From Dendrophyllia cribrosa (taxonomy: Eukaryota > Cnidaria > Anthozoa > Scleractinia > Dendrophylliidae): 64,000 bases of DNA. A model generated the notes under the pieces. That model did no database searches. It was not told the origin of the DNA and saw nothing but the letters and a program-made list of their open reading frames with translations. The position numbers and the translations under genes were made by a program. Of this stretch, positions 21,994 through 33,374 are shown piece after piece. The first letter of the stretch is position 1. The number at the start of each line of letters is the position of its first letter. The stretch is from positions 28,912,932 through 28,976,931 of the forward strand of contig JAJLRJ010000008.1 of assembly GCA_024195265.1 (NCBI GenBank), in the 5' to 3' direction.

Positions 21994-22083
21994 AATCTCT
22001 TCGACGGTGAAGCGCAAAAGAGCTGCCGCATAAACGATTGTAGTCGAGAGGTGCAGAGTATACCAACTGGAACTGGCTGAAAA

Positions 22084-22190
22084 ATGAACACTGGACAAGG
22101 TGCCGCGTTTATTATGCAGGAAGAGCGTGCCACGATGAATGGCGTTGAAGTGGCGAAGAAAACAGTGATAGGTGCTACGGATGAAGGCGG
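22084..22190 (+). CDS. Tandem small membrane protein, copy 2, exon 1
   Basis: The ATG at 22084 opens MNTGQGAAFIMQEERATMNG and runs to DEG, leaving in phase 2 at a GTTAGT donor (22191). With exons at 27019, 28321 and 38601 it encodes about 162 residues, with every junction in phase. It shares EER, GVEVAKKTVI and TDEG with copy 1. The start is chosen because all three paralogs begin at the equivalent ATG. The function is unknown; the architecture is a charged N-terminus, a proline-rich linker, a cysteine motif, a membrane helix and a basic tail. Confidence 0.8.
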
Positions 22191-24159
22191 GTTAGTTTGT
22201 GTGACCTTGATACTTTGGCACTGTCAGAGAACACTCTTCATTGTGTAATGCTTACAATAATTCTACATCGCTACTAAAACTAGATCATCCTCCATCTAGA
22301 TACCTGCCGTAATTTAAAAAGCCATACATGTAATACTCAAAGCCTATAGGCCATGCTTTACCAGGTATGTTCAGAAGCAAGCACTTTTTTCATAGATGTC
22401 TCATAATGTATCGATAATCCGATCATTTCAAACACGGAAGTAGTCTAAGCTATTCAGTGATCTGTCAGCGACAGAATATAAAATTCCTCTATCTCAAACG
22501 GCTATCGCAAATTTCCGCGTGTGTCGAACTGTTAAGATCTGCTCAAAAGTTATTTTCGCTCGTAAATTCTTAGTTTTTTTTTTCGCCTGTTTGATCTCTC
22601 GGCGCCAACTCAGTTGACGACGAGATGTCCCTAGTTAATTTAGAACTGTCGCCAGGTAAAACAAAATGACTGATTGCCAAAAAAATAGTGATAAGAGACA
22701 TAGACTGCTGATAACTGCTAAGTAATTCGCCTTTATTATAAAAAAACGTAAACGATTATGTCTGATGGATGGTTTCTGAAGACCGACGTCATATAATGCT
22801 CGATAAATCTTAAGGCGTCTATATTTATTCTATCTCTCTTTCAGCGACTCCCTTCACTCACGTCAATAATGTACATGCGCATGAAATTGCTTAATTTTTC
22901 CACTTTCACTTTCACTTTTCTTCAATCAAATTCACTTTCACTTTTCTTTAATTTATCGACCATACATGTAGTACAGCATGTTTATCGATGACCTAACAAA
23001 TCACAGTTGGCGATAGCGGTTTTGCCCATTTGTCACAATTACAGAATATTTCGTATAACGGTAATAAGGAATAGGAAATACTACTGTAACTAAGCAGTCC
23101 AATTTAAAGATGTAAGCTGAGTTGAAAACGATGTCTATTAACTACCTTCGTCAGTGATTTTGTTTGGTTACCTTTATAAAGGTACTGAATTTGCCGTCGA
23201 ACTCTCGTTAATATCTTGGACAATTTTACCTTTATTCAAGAAAGAAAAAGGTTAGAAAGGGTTCAAGGGTTCGAAAGAAAAATTTATTTATTTCATCGCC
23301 ATCTATATACCATAAAACGCACAGCAGCTATTTTCGAAGTAAGCTTCGTTTTAGAGTGAAAGTTAGGCTGTTGTCGGTTTGGTTTGGCATGTCCTCTCAA
23401 GCGAATCACTTAGAAAGGGAGTGCCATGTTTGAAACTATGCAAGTTATGTATTTAAAAAATGTACAATTTTGTTTGAAACTTAAGAAACACAATTTTACA
23501 GATTCGAAAGCTAGAAGCAATTAACATTTTCCGGTGAATGTTTGTTTTTCGGGAGACACGTCATTACCAAACAAATGGAACCAAATGTTAGTATCCCGTA
23601 ATCCTGAATGCATGATGCAGTAAATTTATGCAGAAAACCGAGGCTGATCACGATGTGTGCTCGTGAGGTTTTAACAAAAAACTGCTCGAAATTTATACCT
23701 CAAAAAAACTCTTGCTTTTCCTTGAATTATCCGCAATGGTAAAAAAAGCAATTTCGCTCGCTATAGCTATAAAATGCGACCATCTTGCTCTAAAATGTAA
23801 CATCTCCAACCGGTAGGCTTGTAGGTGAAGTCTAAAGTCTTGTCTAAAGGTCATTTTTATTTCCGCTTTTTCTCGGAAGCTGAAACAGGACGTGTGAAAC
23901 ATCGAATAACGAAAAATATTTAGATTTGCCAAGCGAACTTGAAAAACGGTTTGCCGTCGTGAAAATTTTCAGGAAAAATACAACAATTATGGTGATACGA
24001 CATTTCGATGTATCCAACTTTATTAAATAGAGAATGACAGTGACAACGAGAAAGCTGACTGATTCTCTTTTTGCGCTAAGTTATTTGCGAATAACTTAAA
24101 ACTAAAAAAATGTCAATTAATTGTTTTCACTAATTTATAGTCACCTTTCGCCTTGATAC
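22191..24159 (+). other. First part of intron 1 of copy 2
   Basis: There are no coding exons that I can support. It contains the GAAA-type repeat cluster at 22896-22956 and AT-rich sequence. A phrase similar to the copy 1 intron start (GTTAGTTTGTG against GTTAGACTGTG) shows that the paralogy extends a few bases past the donor. Confidence 0.5.
22896..22956 (-). promoter_or_regulatory. Interferon-response-like GAAA repeat cluster
   Basis: On the minus strand, GAAAAGTGAAAGTGAAAGTG and a second GAAAAGTGAAAGTGAA lie 15 bases apart. Tandem GAAANNGAAA is the binding pattern of IRF proteins (ISRE-like). Cnidarians have IRF homologs. The position in the first intron of copy 2, about 0.7 kb from its start, is compatible with an enhancer, but a simple AAGTG microrepeat is an alternative. 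Confidence 0.35.
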
Positions 24160-24170
24160 CGTCATTATTC

Positions 24171-24175
<5 letters not shown>

Positions 24176-24201
<26 letters not shown>

Positions 24202-25264
24202 CTGGGGGGTCTGTTATTTATTCAGCAAACAAAACATCAAGAACAATCAAGCCGGACTTATTTTTTTTTTTTTTTTGTAATGTAATCTTTATTTCCAATA
24301 ACAAAAAATACAACAATCTACATTTAAGTTATAATTATTACATTATTACTAGTATTTTTTATTTAAGAGATTGATTACACTACATTTTATTATTATTACG
24401 ATATATTTATGAAAAGGTATTTATACACAGTTATATGATACACCATAAATTAATAAACAATAGATTGACATTAAGGATTTAAAAGATTGTTTTCATACAC
24501 ATTCCACTTGTTTTTAAAAAGTTGATATTTGTTTTGCTTTTTTGCAACATACTTTTCTGTGTCGTAGTTATTGTTCAAAATTTGTTTAAAGTGTGCAATT
24601 GCAGGCTTGTGTTCTTTGCGTCTGCAGTCCAACAAAAAGAAATTCCACGCTATTTCTATATAATTTGCATGTTTCAACACTTTCGGTATATTTGTGTAAA
24701 CAATTAATTTTTTTCTTTTCAAAAAATCTATCGTTAATCGAGGTAAATAAAGGTAAATATGGTGCATACAAAATTACATTTAAAACTAAAGCGAAAAACC
24801 AAAGGTTGAAAATCAACAAGTTTTTAAATAAAATAAAGGTCGCGCTTGTGTCGCATTGCACAAGCATTTTGGACACGTTGGACACGCTTGAGGAGCGTTT
24901 ACAACAATAGTGTTGTTGTGAATAATCAGGGCTGAAATCCGTACAAGGAGAGCAATAATAATAAATTAAATATCAAATAAATTGCTTCTGAGTTCTAATC
25001 AAGAGTAACAACCTTACCCTCAATAAAAAGTTTTCCTTTAGAAAATCTAACTTTCTTTCCTTCTTCGAAGGCTGTCTTCATGATTGGAAGTGCTTTCTTT
25101 CGTGCCTCAAAATCGTACGGCGTGAAGTCTTCGACAAATCTAATACCATTCAACAAGGCTTTCTTGTCAGGAGTTTTTGCAACTTGCAGCACTTTCCTTT
25201 TGAACGGTCTGCTATATAGTTTAGCAATAATGTGCCGTGGTTTTCCTTCCTCGTTTTCCTTCCT
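24176..25264 (-). mobile_element. L1-like retrotransposon, truncated and internally deleted
   Basis: The insertion is bracketed by a perfect 16-bp duplication CGTCATTATTCAACTT (24160-24175 and 25265-25280). On the minus strand it starts inside an ORF1-like frame, continues into an ORF2 C-terminus-like frame (about 24767-24471, ending YVAKKQNKYQLFKNKWNVYE), then a 3' UTR and A-rich tails (T runs at 24174-24200 and 24260-24276). Most of ORF2 is absent. The hallmarks are those of target-primed reverse transcription. Confidence 0.85.
24995..25264 (-). pseudogene. L1 ORF1p C-terminal domain remnant
   Basis: The minus-strand frame reads KPRHIIAKLYSRPFKRKVLQ, then FVEDFTPYDFEARKKALPIM and KGKLFIEGKV, ending at 24995. 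The pattern RPRxIIxKF...K...IxEDF...R...P, followed by a short beta-rich end, is that of the L1 ORF1 C-terminal RNA-binding domain. It is 5' truncated at the target duplication; the ATG seen at 25270 belongs to flanking DNA. Confidence 0.65.
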
Positions 25265-25280
25265 CGTCATTATTCAACTT

Positions 25281-26565
25281 GATAAAGATGTTGGATACAT
25301 CGAGACGTCGTATCAACATAATTTTTGTATTTTTTCTGAATACATTCATGTTCATACAACTTTGATCAAAAGAAACTGAGAGTGTAAAATGGGGTGTTTT
25401 TTGGTGTTGCGGAAGCCGTCGTGCCGGGGGTGTTGGTTGGTGTGGGTATTGTTCAGTGTCTTTTTAATCTTTTGTTTTACGTCATTTGGTGATCACACCA
25501 TCCGCAACACCAAGAAACTACCGTAAAATGGCCCACGTTGTAACAGGCAAACCACATTTAGCATGTTACTTAATATAATTTAACATTTTCTTCACTGGAC
25601 TATACATTTCAGTCAAACCAAATTGTAACATTTTAAAGTGTATTTTCATTTAGGTTATTGCAAAAACAAGTGAACAAACTAAAGACATTCTTAACTAAAA
25701 AATCACAGCCTGGATTATTCAAATTTTAATAAAACGATATGTGATTTGGGAGAACTAGAAATTAGTCGCGTGGGCGATTTTCCACAACTGCTTCGAGATT
25801 ACAAACTTCTAGGAGTATTGCCAATTATTTAAGGGTTATTTCGTTTGGTAAATGGCTCATTTTTTTCCGTGTGTTTCTGTAAAGTTAGAGGTGGAAAACC
25901 CAATTAAAAATGAGTCCTTCCATGATGTAGAAACCATCCTCATTAAACGCCTGGTTTTCAGGCGCTAAAATGTGTAACTCCATCTTTGTGACTTGACAAA
26001 TATTACTCTCTTTGAGACAGTTATCTGTTTGATTTTTTTTTTCCCTTTTTTTAGAAGGATGTGCACAGAAAGTACGATCACGCAACCTGCGTACCTTAAC
26101 TTACCTGGAAGGTTGGTAAATAACAATCAATTATAAAAAACAAAAACAACATTTGTTACCATTTATAAACACCATTTTTAAGCGTTACTTTAAAAAGACA
26201 AAAGACATATTCTGATCTACGTGGAACCCCCCAAAAAATGGTCCAGTTTTGTTTAAAATTATTTCACAAGTACTCTTAGAGTAAAACTCAGCCCAGGAAT
26301 GGCCAGGATGGAAATTGATGGCAGCTTGAAAATATGGTTTACCGCTTTCTGTCTTGGAAACTCGCTAAAACTCTGATAATAGTTTGTTTTTATATCTTCC
26401 TTTTTAGTGTTCTATAAGCATTTCATATATGACGAAGTTAAGTTTTAGTTTGGGGCATTTTAATTTTGACCTTAAAACATCAAAATCCTCATAACATGGC
26501 TTCTTTAAACGGTGATTTTGATTTTCTGATAAGCTGACCTCATATTAAGTGTTGCATTTAATACT
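25281..26565. other. Intronic sequence without recognised genes
   Basis: A weak inverted pair GGTGTTGCGGA (about 25401) and TCCGCAACACC (about 25500) bounds about 110 bases that resemble the segment at 14965-15120 in sharing TTTTGTTTTACGTCAT. Otherwise this is AT-rich and featureless. Confidence 0.4.
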
Positions 26566-26954
26566 TAAAAGCGCAAAGGTCTGGAATGCGCTGCCGAACA
26601 CCTTGAAAACACTTCCAAAAAATGCTTTAAAAAATAATCTACGAACATAACTCCTCAAAACACTTGATAATGCTGATTCGTATATTAACGTGCCCACAAT
26701 AATAGACATGATTTCTTGACATTCTCCTTTGTTTTATTTTATTTCGATGTGTGAAAATAATTATCCGACTTGTTAAATGTCTCACTCAAAATCTTGTAAG
26801 ACTCAGTTTCTTTATTTATCTACCAATTTATTTATCTCCGTTTTTATTTCTATGTGATTTCTTATTTATTTATTTATTTCCAAAAGCACCCGCCTCTATT
26901 AGCTTGATGCTACCTGCGGGTGCCTATAATTTTGAAAATAATTTATTTGTAAAA

Positions 26955-26993
<39 letters not shown>

Positions 26994-26995
26994 AA
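26566..26995 (+). mobile_element. LINE 3' end with (GATT)n tail
   Basis: The sequence at about 26575-26650 reads KVWNALPNTLKTLPKNALKN, the conserved C-terminal W-N-x-L-P ... F/A-K-x-x-L pattern of CR1/L2-type LINE proteins. A 3' UTR and eight GATT units (26957-26992) follow. It is 5' truncated and lies in intron 1 of copy 2. Confidence 0.65.
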
Positions 26996-27018
26996 GTAAA
27001 CTTTTAATTTTATTTCAG

Positions 27019-27060
27019 TGTTGTTACAACAGAAATCCGTACTGTCGAGACGATAACAAG
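27019..27060 (+). CDS. Tandem small membrane protein, copy 2, exon 2 (42 bp)
   Basis: A TTTATTTCAG acceptor and AAG|GTAAGC donor bound 42 bases. They enter and leave in phase 2 and encode VVTTEIRTVETITR. Because the length is a multiple of three, the exon can be skipped, and copy 1 appears to lack it. The alternating hydrophobic/threonine pattern continues that of the end of exon 1. Confidence 0.7.
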
Positions 27061-28320
27061 GTAAGCATACCATTATTTAGGTATTTTTATTGCTAGACTG
27101 ACTTTTTTCACGCCACCATTTTGTAAGGAAGATCTTCGGTACTTTATGCATAAAGCTTTTCAAGGCAAATTGTAAAAGGTGAACCTTTTTGCCTTTCCCG
27201 CATCTTCTCAATATTGATTTCTTTGGGAAGGAACTGTAGAAAGGATTTGTGGATGAGAGGTTGCGATCTTCTAAACTGAGAAACTTAAAAATGCCCCTCT
27301 GCTCCATTATGTTTAATGTCAGCCGCTTGTAGTGTTTGTTTTTGACATATTAATGCATTTTTCGCCGGATTAAGAATTTAAGTTTTAACTCGAAGTAACT
27401 TGCGAACATTTGAAAATGTTCGCAGGTGAACATTTCGCGATAGTTAGTTAGTGGACTCATCATCTCTATAGTCAGCCCTTGCTTTCTTAGAACTCGCTGA
27501 ATGTAAATGAGCTGTATGTCACCAATTTGAGCATCACATTAAAAAGCGCAAAACATATCTGTATCAAAGGAAAGCAAAAAGTAATGGTTCAGTTTTGTTT
27601 AGAATGACGACTATAATTTAGTGAACTGAAACTATAAACAACTGTCTATGGATACAGATGACCGGGATGAAAATGGATTGCAATTTAAGAAATTTGTGCT
27701 AAACTTTTTAAGTTCTTCCCAGTGTTTTTGGTCTTTTTGAAATGGCTGTGGTGTGTTGTCCGCTTACGAATTCACTTTATGTTGTCCTTTCAATGATCAT
27801 AGATAATTTTGTGCACGAGTAAAGTACTTCCCAATAATTATAGCACAATTTTGGCCAGAGCCCCTTTAAATGTTAGTATACCACTCTCTAGACATCGTGT
27901 TTGTACATTGTTTGCGCTTTACTGTGTTCCACTAATAATTATATCTTTTTACAAATCGTGATGTAACTTACTTTCGGGATCTCCAAAAAGAAGGGATACG
28001 GTGTACTAGACGTTACTTAAAATCAAGTGTAAAACAAATATTTCAAAATGCAAGACTAGGATAACGGACGTTAAAGCCAGATTCAATGGACAATATGTCG
28101 AATAGTAGAACTAGTGTTCTACAGGTCCAGTGCAGGAGTCACCCAAATGAAATAGTTAATTTAATATTTCCCTCGTATCAGGACCTTGTTTCACGTTTGC
28201 GCCTTTCTCTTTAAACATATTCTTTTTCACAATTGCATTTTTTCTGTCTATTTCAACAAACTCCAAAGCAGTAATTCTGTAAAGGTGAAAACAATAACTT
28301 AATATTTTCTTGGGTTGTAG

Positions 28321-28490
28321 CGCTCCAATTATCCAACAGCCGGCTGTATTGCCTGTGCCACCCGTACCAGGTCCATTCATTCAACCAGCATTACCCGAGC
28401 CCGTGGTTATGCCGCCAGAAGAACGTAACTGGGTGGACATCTGTTTTAAGTGTGACAGCGGTTACGAGTTCTACAGCTTAAATGGCAAAG
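28321..28490 (+). CDS. Tandem small membrane protein, copy 2, proline/cysteine exon
   Basis: The acceptor TTGTAG enters in phase 2 and the donor AAG|GTAAAT leaves in phase 1. The peptide is proline- and valine-rich (SAPIIQQPAVLPVPPVPGPF), then PPEERNWVDICFKCDSGYEF and a terminal GKG. It matches the copy 1 exon at 16626-16828 only from the PE(E/R) block on; the proline-rich part has diverged freely. Confidence 0.8.
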
Positions 28491-28619
28491 GTAAATAAAC
28501 CCACTATTGCTTACCTAGTTTTTGTTTGCACGACTCAGGTAGTTAAGAAATCAGCCAATCATAACCCTTATTGTCCGATATAAGTAATAAGATACGTATG
28601 GAATTGCTCGCAACGTGAA

Positions 28620-28702
28620 AGTGTGAGTGATGGTGGTGATCGTGATAGTGATGGTGATGGTGACAATGATGATGATGATGACGATGATGATGAAGAGAAG
28701 GA
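28620..28702. repeat. Imperfect (GAT/GGT)n microsatellite
   Basis: A run of TGATGATGG/GATGAT units. It produces spurious histidine-rich and aspartate-rich frames. Confidence 0.9.
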
Positions 28703-28787
28703 GCATGTGGAAGGAGTAATGATGATAATGACAACAATGGTTTGTTCATTCACTAAGTGTCTCTTCACTTGCCTATACATTTTATAT

Positions 28788-28832
28788 ACAAACACTGATG
28801 AAGGGGTTATCCCCGAAACGTCTGACTGTCTT
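28788..28832 (+). ncRNA. Hammerhead ribozyme-like motif
   Basis: CTGATGA (28795-28801) is followed by a stem GGGG/CCCC with loop TTAT (28803-28814), GAAAC (28815-28819) and a short possible stem III (ACG/TGT) ending in a TGTC cleavage-like site at 28827-28830. The core matches the hammerhead consensus exactly. Stem I pairs only weakly. Minimal hammerheads with very short stem III are known from Penelope-like elements. Confidence 0.55.
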
Positions 28833-28945
28833 TTTCAGTTCTTTTTCGGCATTCAGACTTAAATTTAAATTTCAATATATACATTTTATATGAACATTTA
28901 TAATAAAACGGTGTGATAATATAGCACGAAAATGATGATTTTTAA

Positions 28946-29343
28946 AGGGACAGTGTCCCGGTTAAAATATCTTGTTTTCATGACTATGGCAGGAACTTGC
29001 TTTAAGGGCGGCTTGCTTAATTATCTTGAAATTAGAAGAAACCATCGTCAAAAGTGATAGAAGCAAAGAAATATGAACTAAACAGACAAAATAACGGCTA
29101 GAAAAGTCAAAATTTCACAAGAATGGCAAGTTTGATTTCTTGACCGCCTGTCAATAAATCAAATTTCATGAACTGTAATCCACTTCAATCCTTGCAATCC
29201 TGCACTTTATTTCCAAACAACTGCTTCTGTTTTGCTCCATAGAATCTTTTTATCCAACTAAGTTGTATATTTGGTAGTATTTGGCGATATAACGTGAAAA
29301 GAAGCTAAGCGACATTTTGCTATTTTGGCGGGACAGTGTCCCT
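28946..29343. mobile_element. TTAA-flanked MITE (AGGGACAGTGTCCCG ends)
   Basis: The terminal inverted repeats AGGGACAGTGTCCCG are flanked by TTAA on both sides (28942-28945 and 29344-29347). The interior matches the diverged element at 7638-8610. TTAA sites are typical of piggyBac and Kolobok groups. Confidence 0.85.
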
Positions 29344-29379
29344 TTAACTCATTTATTCCTGTCAACGATTAATATATAT

Positions 29380-29600
29380 ATATATAGATAAGCTCAGCCT
29401 AACAGCGTCGCTCTCTGAACAGAAAGCCGATGATTAGCTTAACTAAGGTGTAAGGTCGGAAGCACAAGAATTAAGATTAACGACCGGGCTATTTTTCAAT
29501 TTTAGCAATTCTCAGAAATAGTATAACGCGACCGTCTGCACAGTACATTTAGATCGTACAAAAGTTCACAAAAAACTTTTTCTCGGTCTAGAATAAATAG
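29380..29600 (-). repeat. Interspersed repeat, inverted relative of 49385-49575
   Basis: Shared phrases are AAGGTCGGAAGCACAAGAAT, AGCCCGGTCGT/ACGACCGGGCT and TTAGATCGTACAAAAGTTCA. The two copies lie 20 kb apart in opposite orientation. Confidence 0.7.
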
Positions 29601-30340
29601 TTTGACTAATTACTTGGGCGGAGCGACCAAGTATTAAAATGCAGTTTGGTCGTCGACAAATGTGCAGTATTGCGCAACTCTGGGGATGGCGGGATTGTTC
29701 AAACCTTCACCGCGGTCACACGTCCGAGGCGTTTTTCGTTTTATTTGGTGGGATTCATTTAGTATTAAGTGGAAACGTGGGCAAGGATGTATAAAATAAT
29801 TAGTTTATGTAACTATCTTTTCATCTTTCCGGCTCAAAATAACGAGCTTCTTTTCCATCGTTGAAAACTGATCAAAACGCTTCGTGCCTGAGCACAATTG
29901 TGTTGGCAAATGGCGCCAACAGTTCTGCGGTTCATAGTTTTCAAACGCTTAGAACTTTTTTTAGTAAACTTTCAAAACGTTTAGTGAGTTGAAAGTGTAT
30001 TGTCAATATATGAAACTTTTAATAAACAGTGAAAATGACAACCTTAACTTTGAAGTACTTTGGTTAACTTTTGCAAATTTCTCTCGTTTAACCGCGGTGG
30101 AGTACACCTGTTGTTTGTTGATGCGAGGCGAACGTCACAAAGTGCGAGTCGTGTTTTCTCTGTTGCATCTAACAGTTTCATATTCAATATGCGTAAAGAA
30201 ATTACTCAAGAAGACACTGCGAAAGTATTTGACACTCGCTATTAATTCTACGATACCTTCATGACGGAAACCCGCTAAAACATGTTCAAACGAACATGAA
30301 GAAGTTAATTTAGACGAATACATACCTAGCGCTTATTTAA
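29601..30340. other. Intronic spacer of copy 2, no gene seen
   Basis: Two overlapping open frames of 60 to 90 codons occur at 29989-30264, but neither has a recognisable domain or splice context. Confidence 0.4.
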
Positions 30341-30367
30341 TACGCTGTGGCTAAATGGCCGGTAACC

Positions 30368-31338
30368 GGTCAAGGTTTTCAAAACACTAAATGGCCGGCA
30401 ATTCTATATTTTCAGTAAATTTCACAAAATCGAAAAATTCCAGCTAATCTAAACTATCATATGTCGATTTAGAAAGGTCAAGCGATCCTGAAATGCTTTA
30501 TAGATCTCAAGTCTAGTGTTTGGTTTACGCTGGGCTCAGTAGACGAAACCATGTTTTGTGACACTTGGAACTTTTTTCAGCTCGACTGCCGGTCAAGGTT
30601 TTCAAAACACTAAATGGCCGGCAGTCCTTCATTCTCAGTAAATTTCACAAAATCGAAAAATTCCAGCTAATCTAAACTATCATATGTCGATTTAGAAAGT
30701 TCAAGCGATCCTGAAATGCTTTATAGATCTCAAGTCTAGTGTTTGGTTTACGCTGGGCTCAGAAGACGAAACCATGTTTTGTGACACTTAGAACTTTTTT
30801 CAGCTCGACTGCCGGTCAAGGTTTTCAAAACACTAAATGGCCGGCAGTCCTTCATTCTCAGTAAATTTCACAAAATCGAAAAATTCCAGCTAATCTAAAC
30901 TATCATATGTCGATTTAGAAAGTTCAAGCGATCCTGAAATGCTTTATAGATCTCAAGTCTAGTGTTTGGTTTACGCTGGGCTCAGTAGACGAAACCATGT
31001 TTTGTGACACTTGGAACTTTTTTCAGCTCGACTGCCGGTCAAGGTTTTCAAAACACTAAATGGCCGGCAGTCCTTCATTCTCAGTAAATTTCACAAAATC
31101 GAAAAATTCCAGCTAATCTAAACTATCATATGTCGATTTAGAAAGTTCAAGCGATCCTGAAATGCTTTATAGATCTCAAGTCTAGTGTTTGGTTTACGCT
31201 GGGCTCAGAAGACGAAACCATGTTTTGTGACACTTAGAACTTTTTTCAGCTCGACTGCCGGTCAAGGTTTTCAAAACACTAAATGGCCGGCAGTCCTTTA
31301 TTCTCAGTAAATTTCACAAAATCGAAAAATTCCAGCTA
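30368..31338 (+). repeat. 223-bp tandem repeat, left arm
   Basis: GGTCAAGGTTTTCAAAACAC begins at 30368, 30591, 30814, 31037 and 31260, an exact 223-base period. Adjacent units differ by few bases. Units 2 and 4 share one variant phrase (CTTGG...CAGTAGAC) and units 3 and 5 another, which suggests higher-order amplification of pairs. Confidence 0.95.
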
Positions 31339-31419
31339 TAAGTGTCTCTTTTCCGAAACTCACAGAAGTTACTATCTTCACACCCAGTCAAGCCAGTTTT
31401 TTAATGTCTTTTTTACACA

Positions 31420-32140
31420 AATACAACAACAACAACAACAACAACAATTTATTAAAGGTATTTACATACGTACATTACCTATTCTCTTAAAAAAGTTAAT
31501 AATTAGTTTATTGGTTGAGTCACTTTTGAAATAACAACAACAACAACATTTATTTATTTAAACACGATAAAAAATTACAGCGGAGCTGATGTGGTCGTGT
31601 ATTTAAAAGTTAAACAGTTTATAAGTGAATAAAAAGCTTAAAAACTAATTAACGTATAAAAAAAATTATCTATAAATTAAGCTATTCGCATGAAGTTCTG
31701 CGTTTAAGAGAGTTTTTAAATAAGCTTTTGCTTGAGATTGCACGCATATGATTGTCAAGAGAATTCCATAGAGATACGGCTTTATACCAAGTGGACTTGC
31801 GGAGAATCACACAATCGACAGCAACGTAGTTTCCCTTTAGACAAAGCTCTTTCATCTGCTGGCAGGTGGACTCCGAAGGAATTCTTGTCAAGGACAAAAT
31901 ATCTGCTGGTTCCTTGGGCTGCTGTGATAACAGCGTCGTCCTACTCGTCTGAATAACGGGGGGGTATTCTAGGGAAGCAGCTTCGCGCCTGGTCATGCTT
32001 TCGAACTTTCCATTTCTAACAATTTCCTTTAAAATAAATAAATATATATATATATAAAACGTGTTCAACGAAAATTTACGCAATTTCACTAGAACTAGCC
32101 CAAACAAGGGTTTTTTGAGCCCGATCAGCCCGAAAATCAC
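31420..32140 (-). mobile_element. LINE C-terminal and 3' UTR remnant
   Basis: On the minus strand a frame (32140-31682) contains STWYKAVSLWNSLDNHMRAI and SLFKNSLKRR, the W-N-x-L ... S-L-x-x-F-K-x-x-L ending of CR1/L2-type reverse transcriptase proteins. The 3' side ends in AAATGTTGTTGTTG repeats at about 31420-31445 and 31535-31550. Confidence 0.65.
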
Positions 32141-32439
32141 AGAGAAGAGAGAGGAGAGGGAAAGGGAGCGAGAGCGACAGAAAAAAAGGCTAGCAACGGT
32201 CTATTATATTTTATATTTTTATATTAAAAACAAGGCCAAGAACGCTCACAAATGCTTACTTAGAGCGATATCGTTTTCAAAAATTCAGGTAGATATATAT
32301 ATAGATAGATATGCTCATAAAAACGGGTAAATTAATACCAGATATTAAACAATGGACTGCAAAAATTCAAATTAACCATATTATGTAAGAAAAGAATGAA
32401 GTTCTCCGAAGTTCTCATATGAGTTAAGGCGTGTGAAAC

Positions 32440-32622
32440 CCTGCTTTGGCGGGAGCGGGGGGCGGGGGCGGAGGCGGGGGGCGGGGGGCGGGGGGGAAGG
32501 GTGGGGGCTTTAAACTTTTTTAAAAATGTCCCGAATCCACTAACCCTTCAAATTTGCATGTTTTCTTTTTTTTTTTTTCTTCTTTTGTTTTTTTCTTCTT
32601 TTTTTTTTTCCTTCTTTTGTTT
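32440..32622. repeat. G-run and pyrimidine-rich tract
   Basis: At 32448-32508 there are many GGGG to GGGGGG runs separated by one to three bases, which can form G-quadruplexes. A T-rich tract with CTTC spacers follows at 32563-32620. Confidence 0.85.
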
Positions 32623-33374
32623 ACGTAGTTTGATAAATGTTCCATTTTACGAAAATGGAAGGGTCCTCAGGTCTGTCCTCAGGCGTTTGGTTTAAAGACA
32701 CTTTTCTTTCGCGAAACATAATGTGAAATCCGTCACTAATTCTGCTCCTGTCTCCTAAGACCATTTTTTTGAGGCCAAAGACGAGACGAAATCTAACTAA
32801 ACGTAATCTTAAAAATATTTAAATGACAGAAGGCGCTATGGCCAAGACAAGGAGAAGAAAAGAAAGGGCAGAATTTATGGGCACGTTAACTTAACTTAGA
32901 GGCTAAGAGGTCTCATGTGAGGGCGTTTGCCAACCCAGCACCAGAAAAGAGTGTTTTAAATCTCGTTTCCAAACACCCTGGGAACGAGGTTAGTGTCCGA
33001 GCAAAGTCGGCCACCATTTTATCCTTGTTTCTCTTCCTACAAAGTGTGAATTGTATTGAATTGTGTAAATAGTCAAATACTGGAGAAAAAAAATAATAAA
33101 AATGGTAAAAAAAGAGAGAGAAATACGAAACATAAGCTTTTATCCGAGCTGTCTCCCCTCATTTTATACTAGGCTGATTGTCGTTCCGGTGAACCTTGCC
33201 AGTCCGGCTCATAGAATCGGCTTCTTAACTTTGTAGGAGGCTTTTTCAAGCTCTCGCCCCCCCACCCCTATCGCCATCATTATCCATTCGAAATCTTGCC
33301 GGTCTAAGTGACTTTGTTCCAATCTCAACCAGCAACCCAGTGATAAGAAGAAGTCCGTTATACAAGTAATAATT

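Noticed and set aside
28543..28862. Histidine-rich, serine-rich and aspartate-rich open frames
   Set aside because: They are translations of the (GAT)n-type microsatellite in several frames and have no start or splice context.
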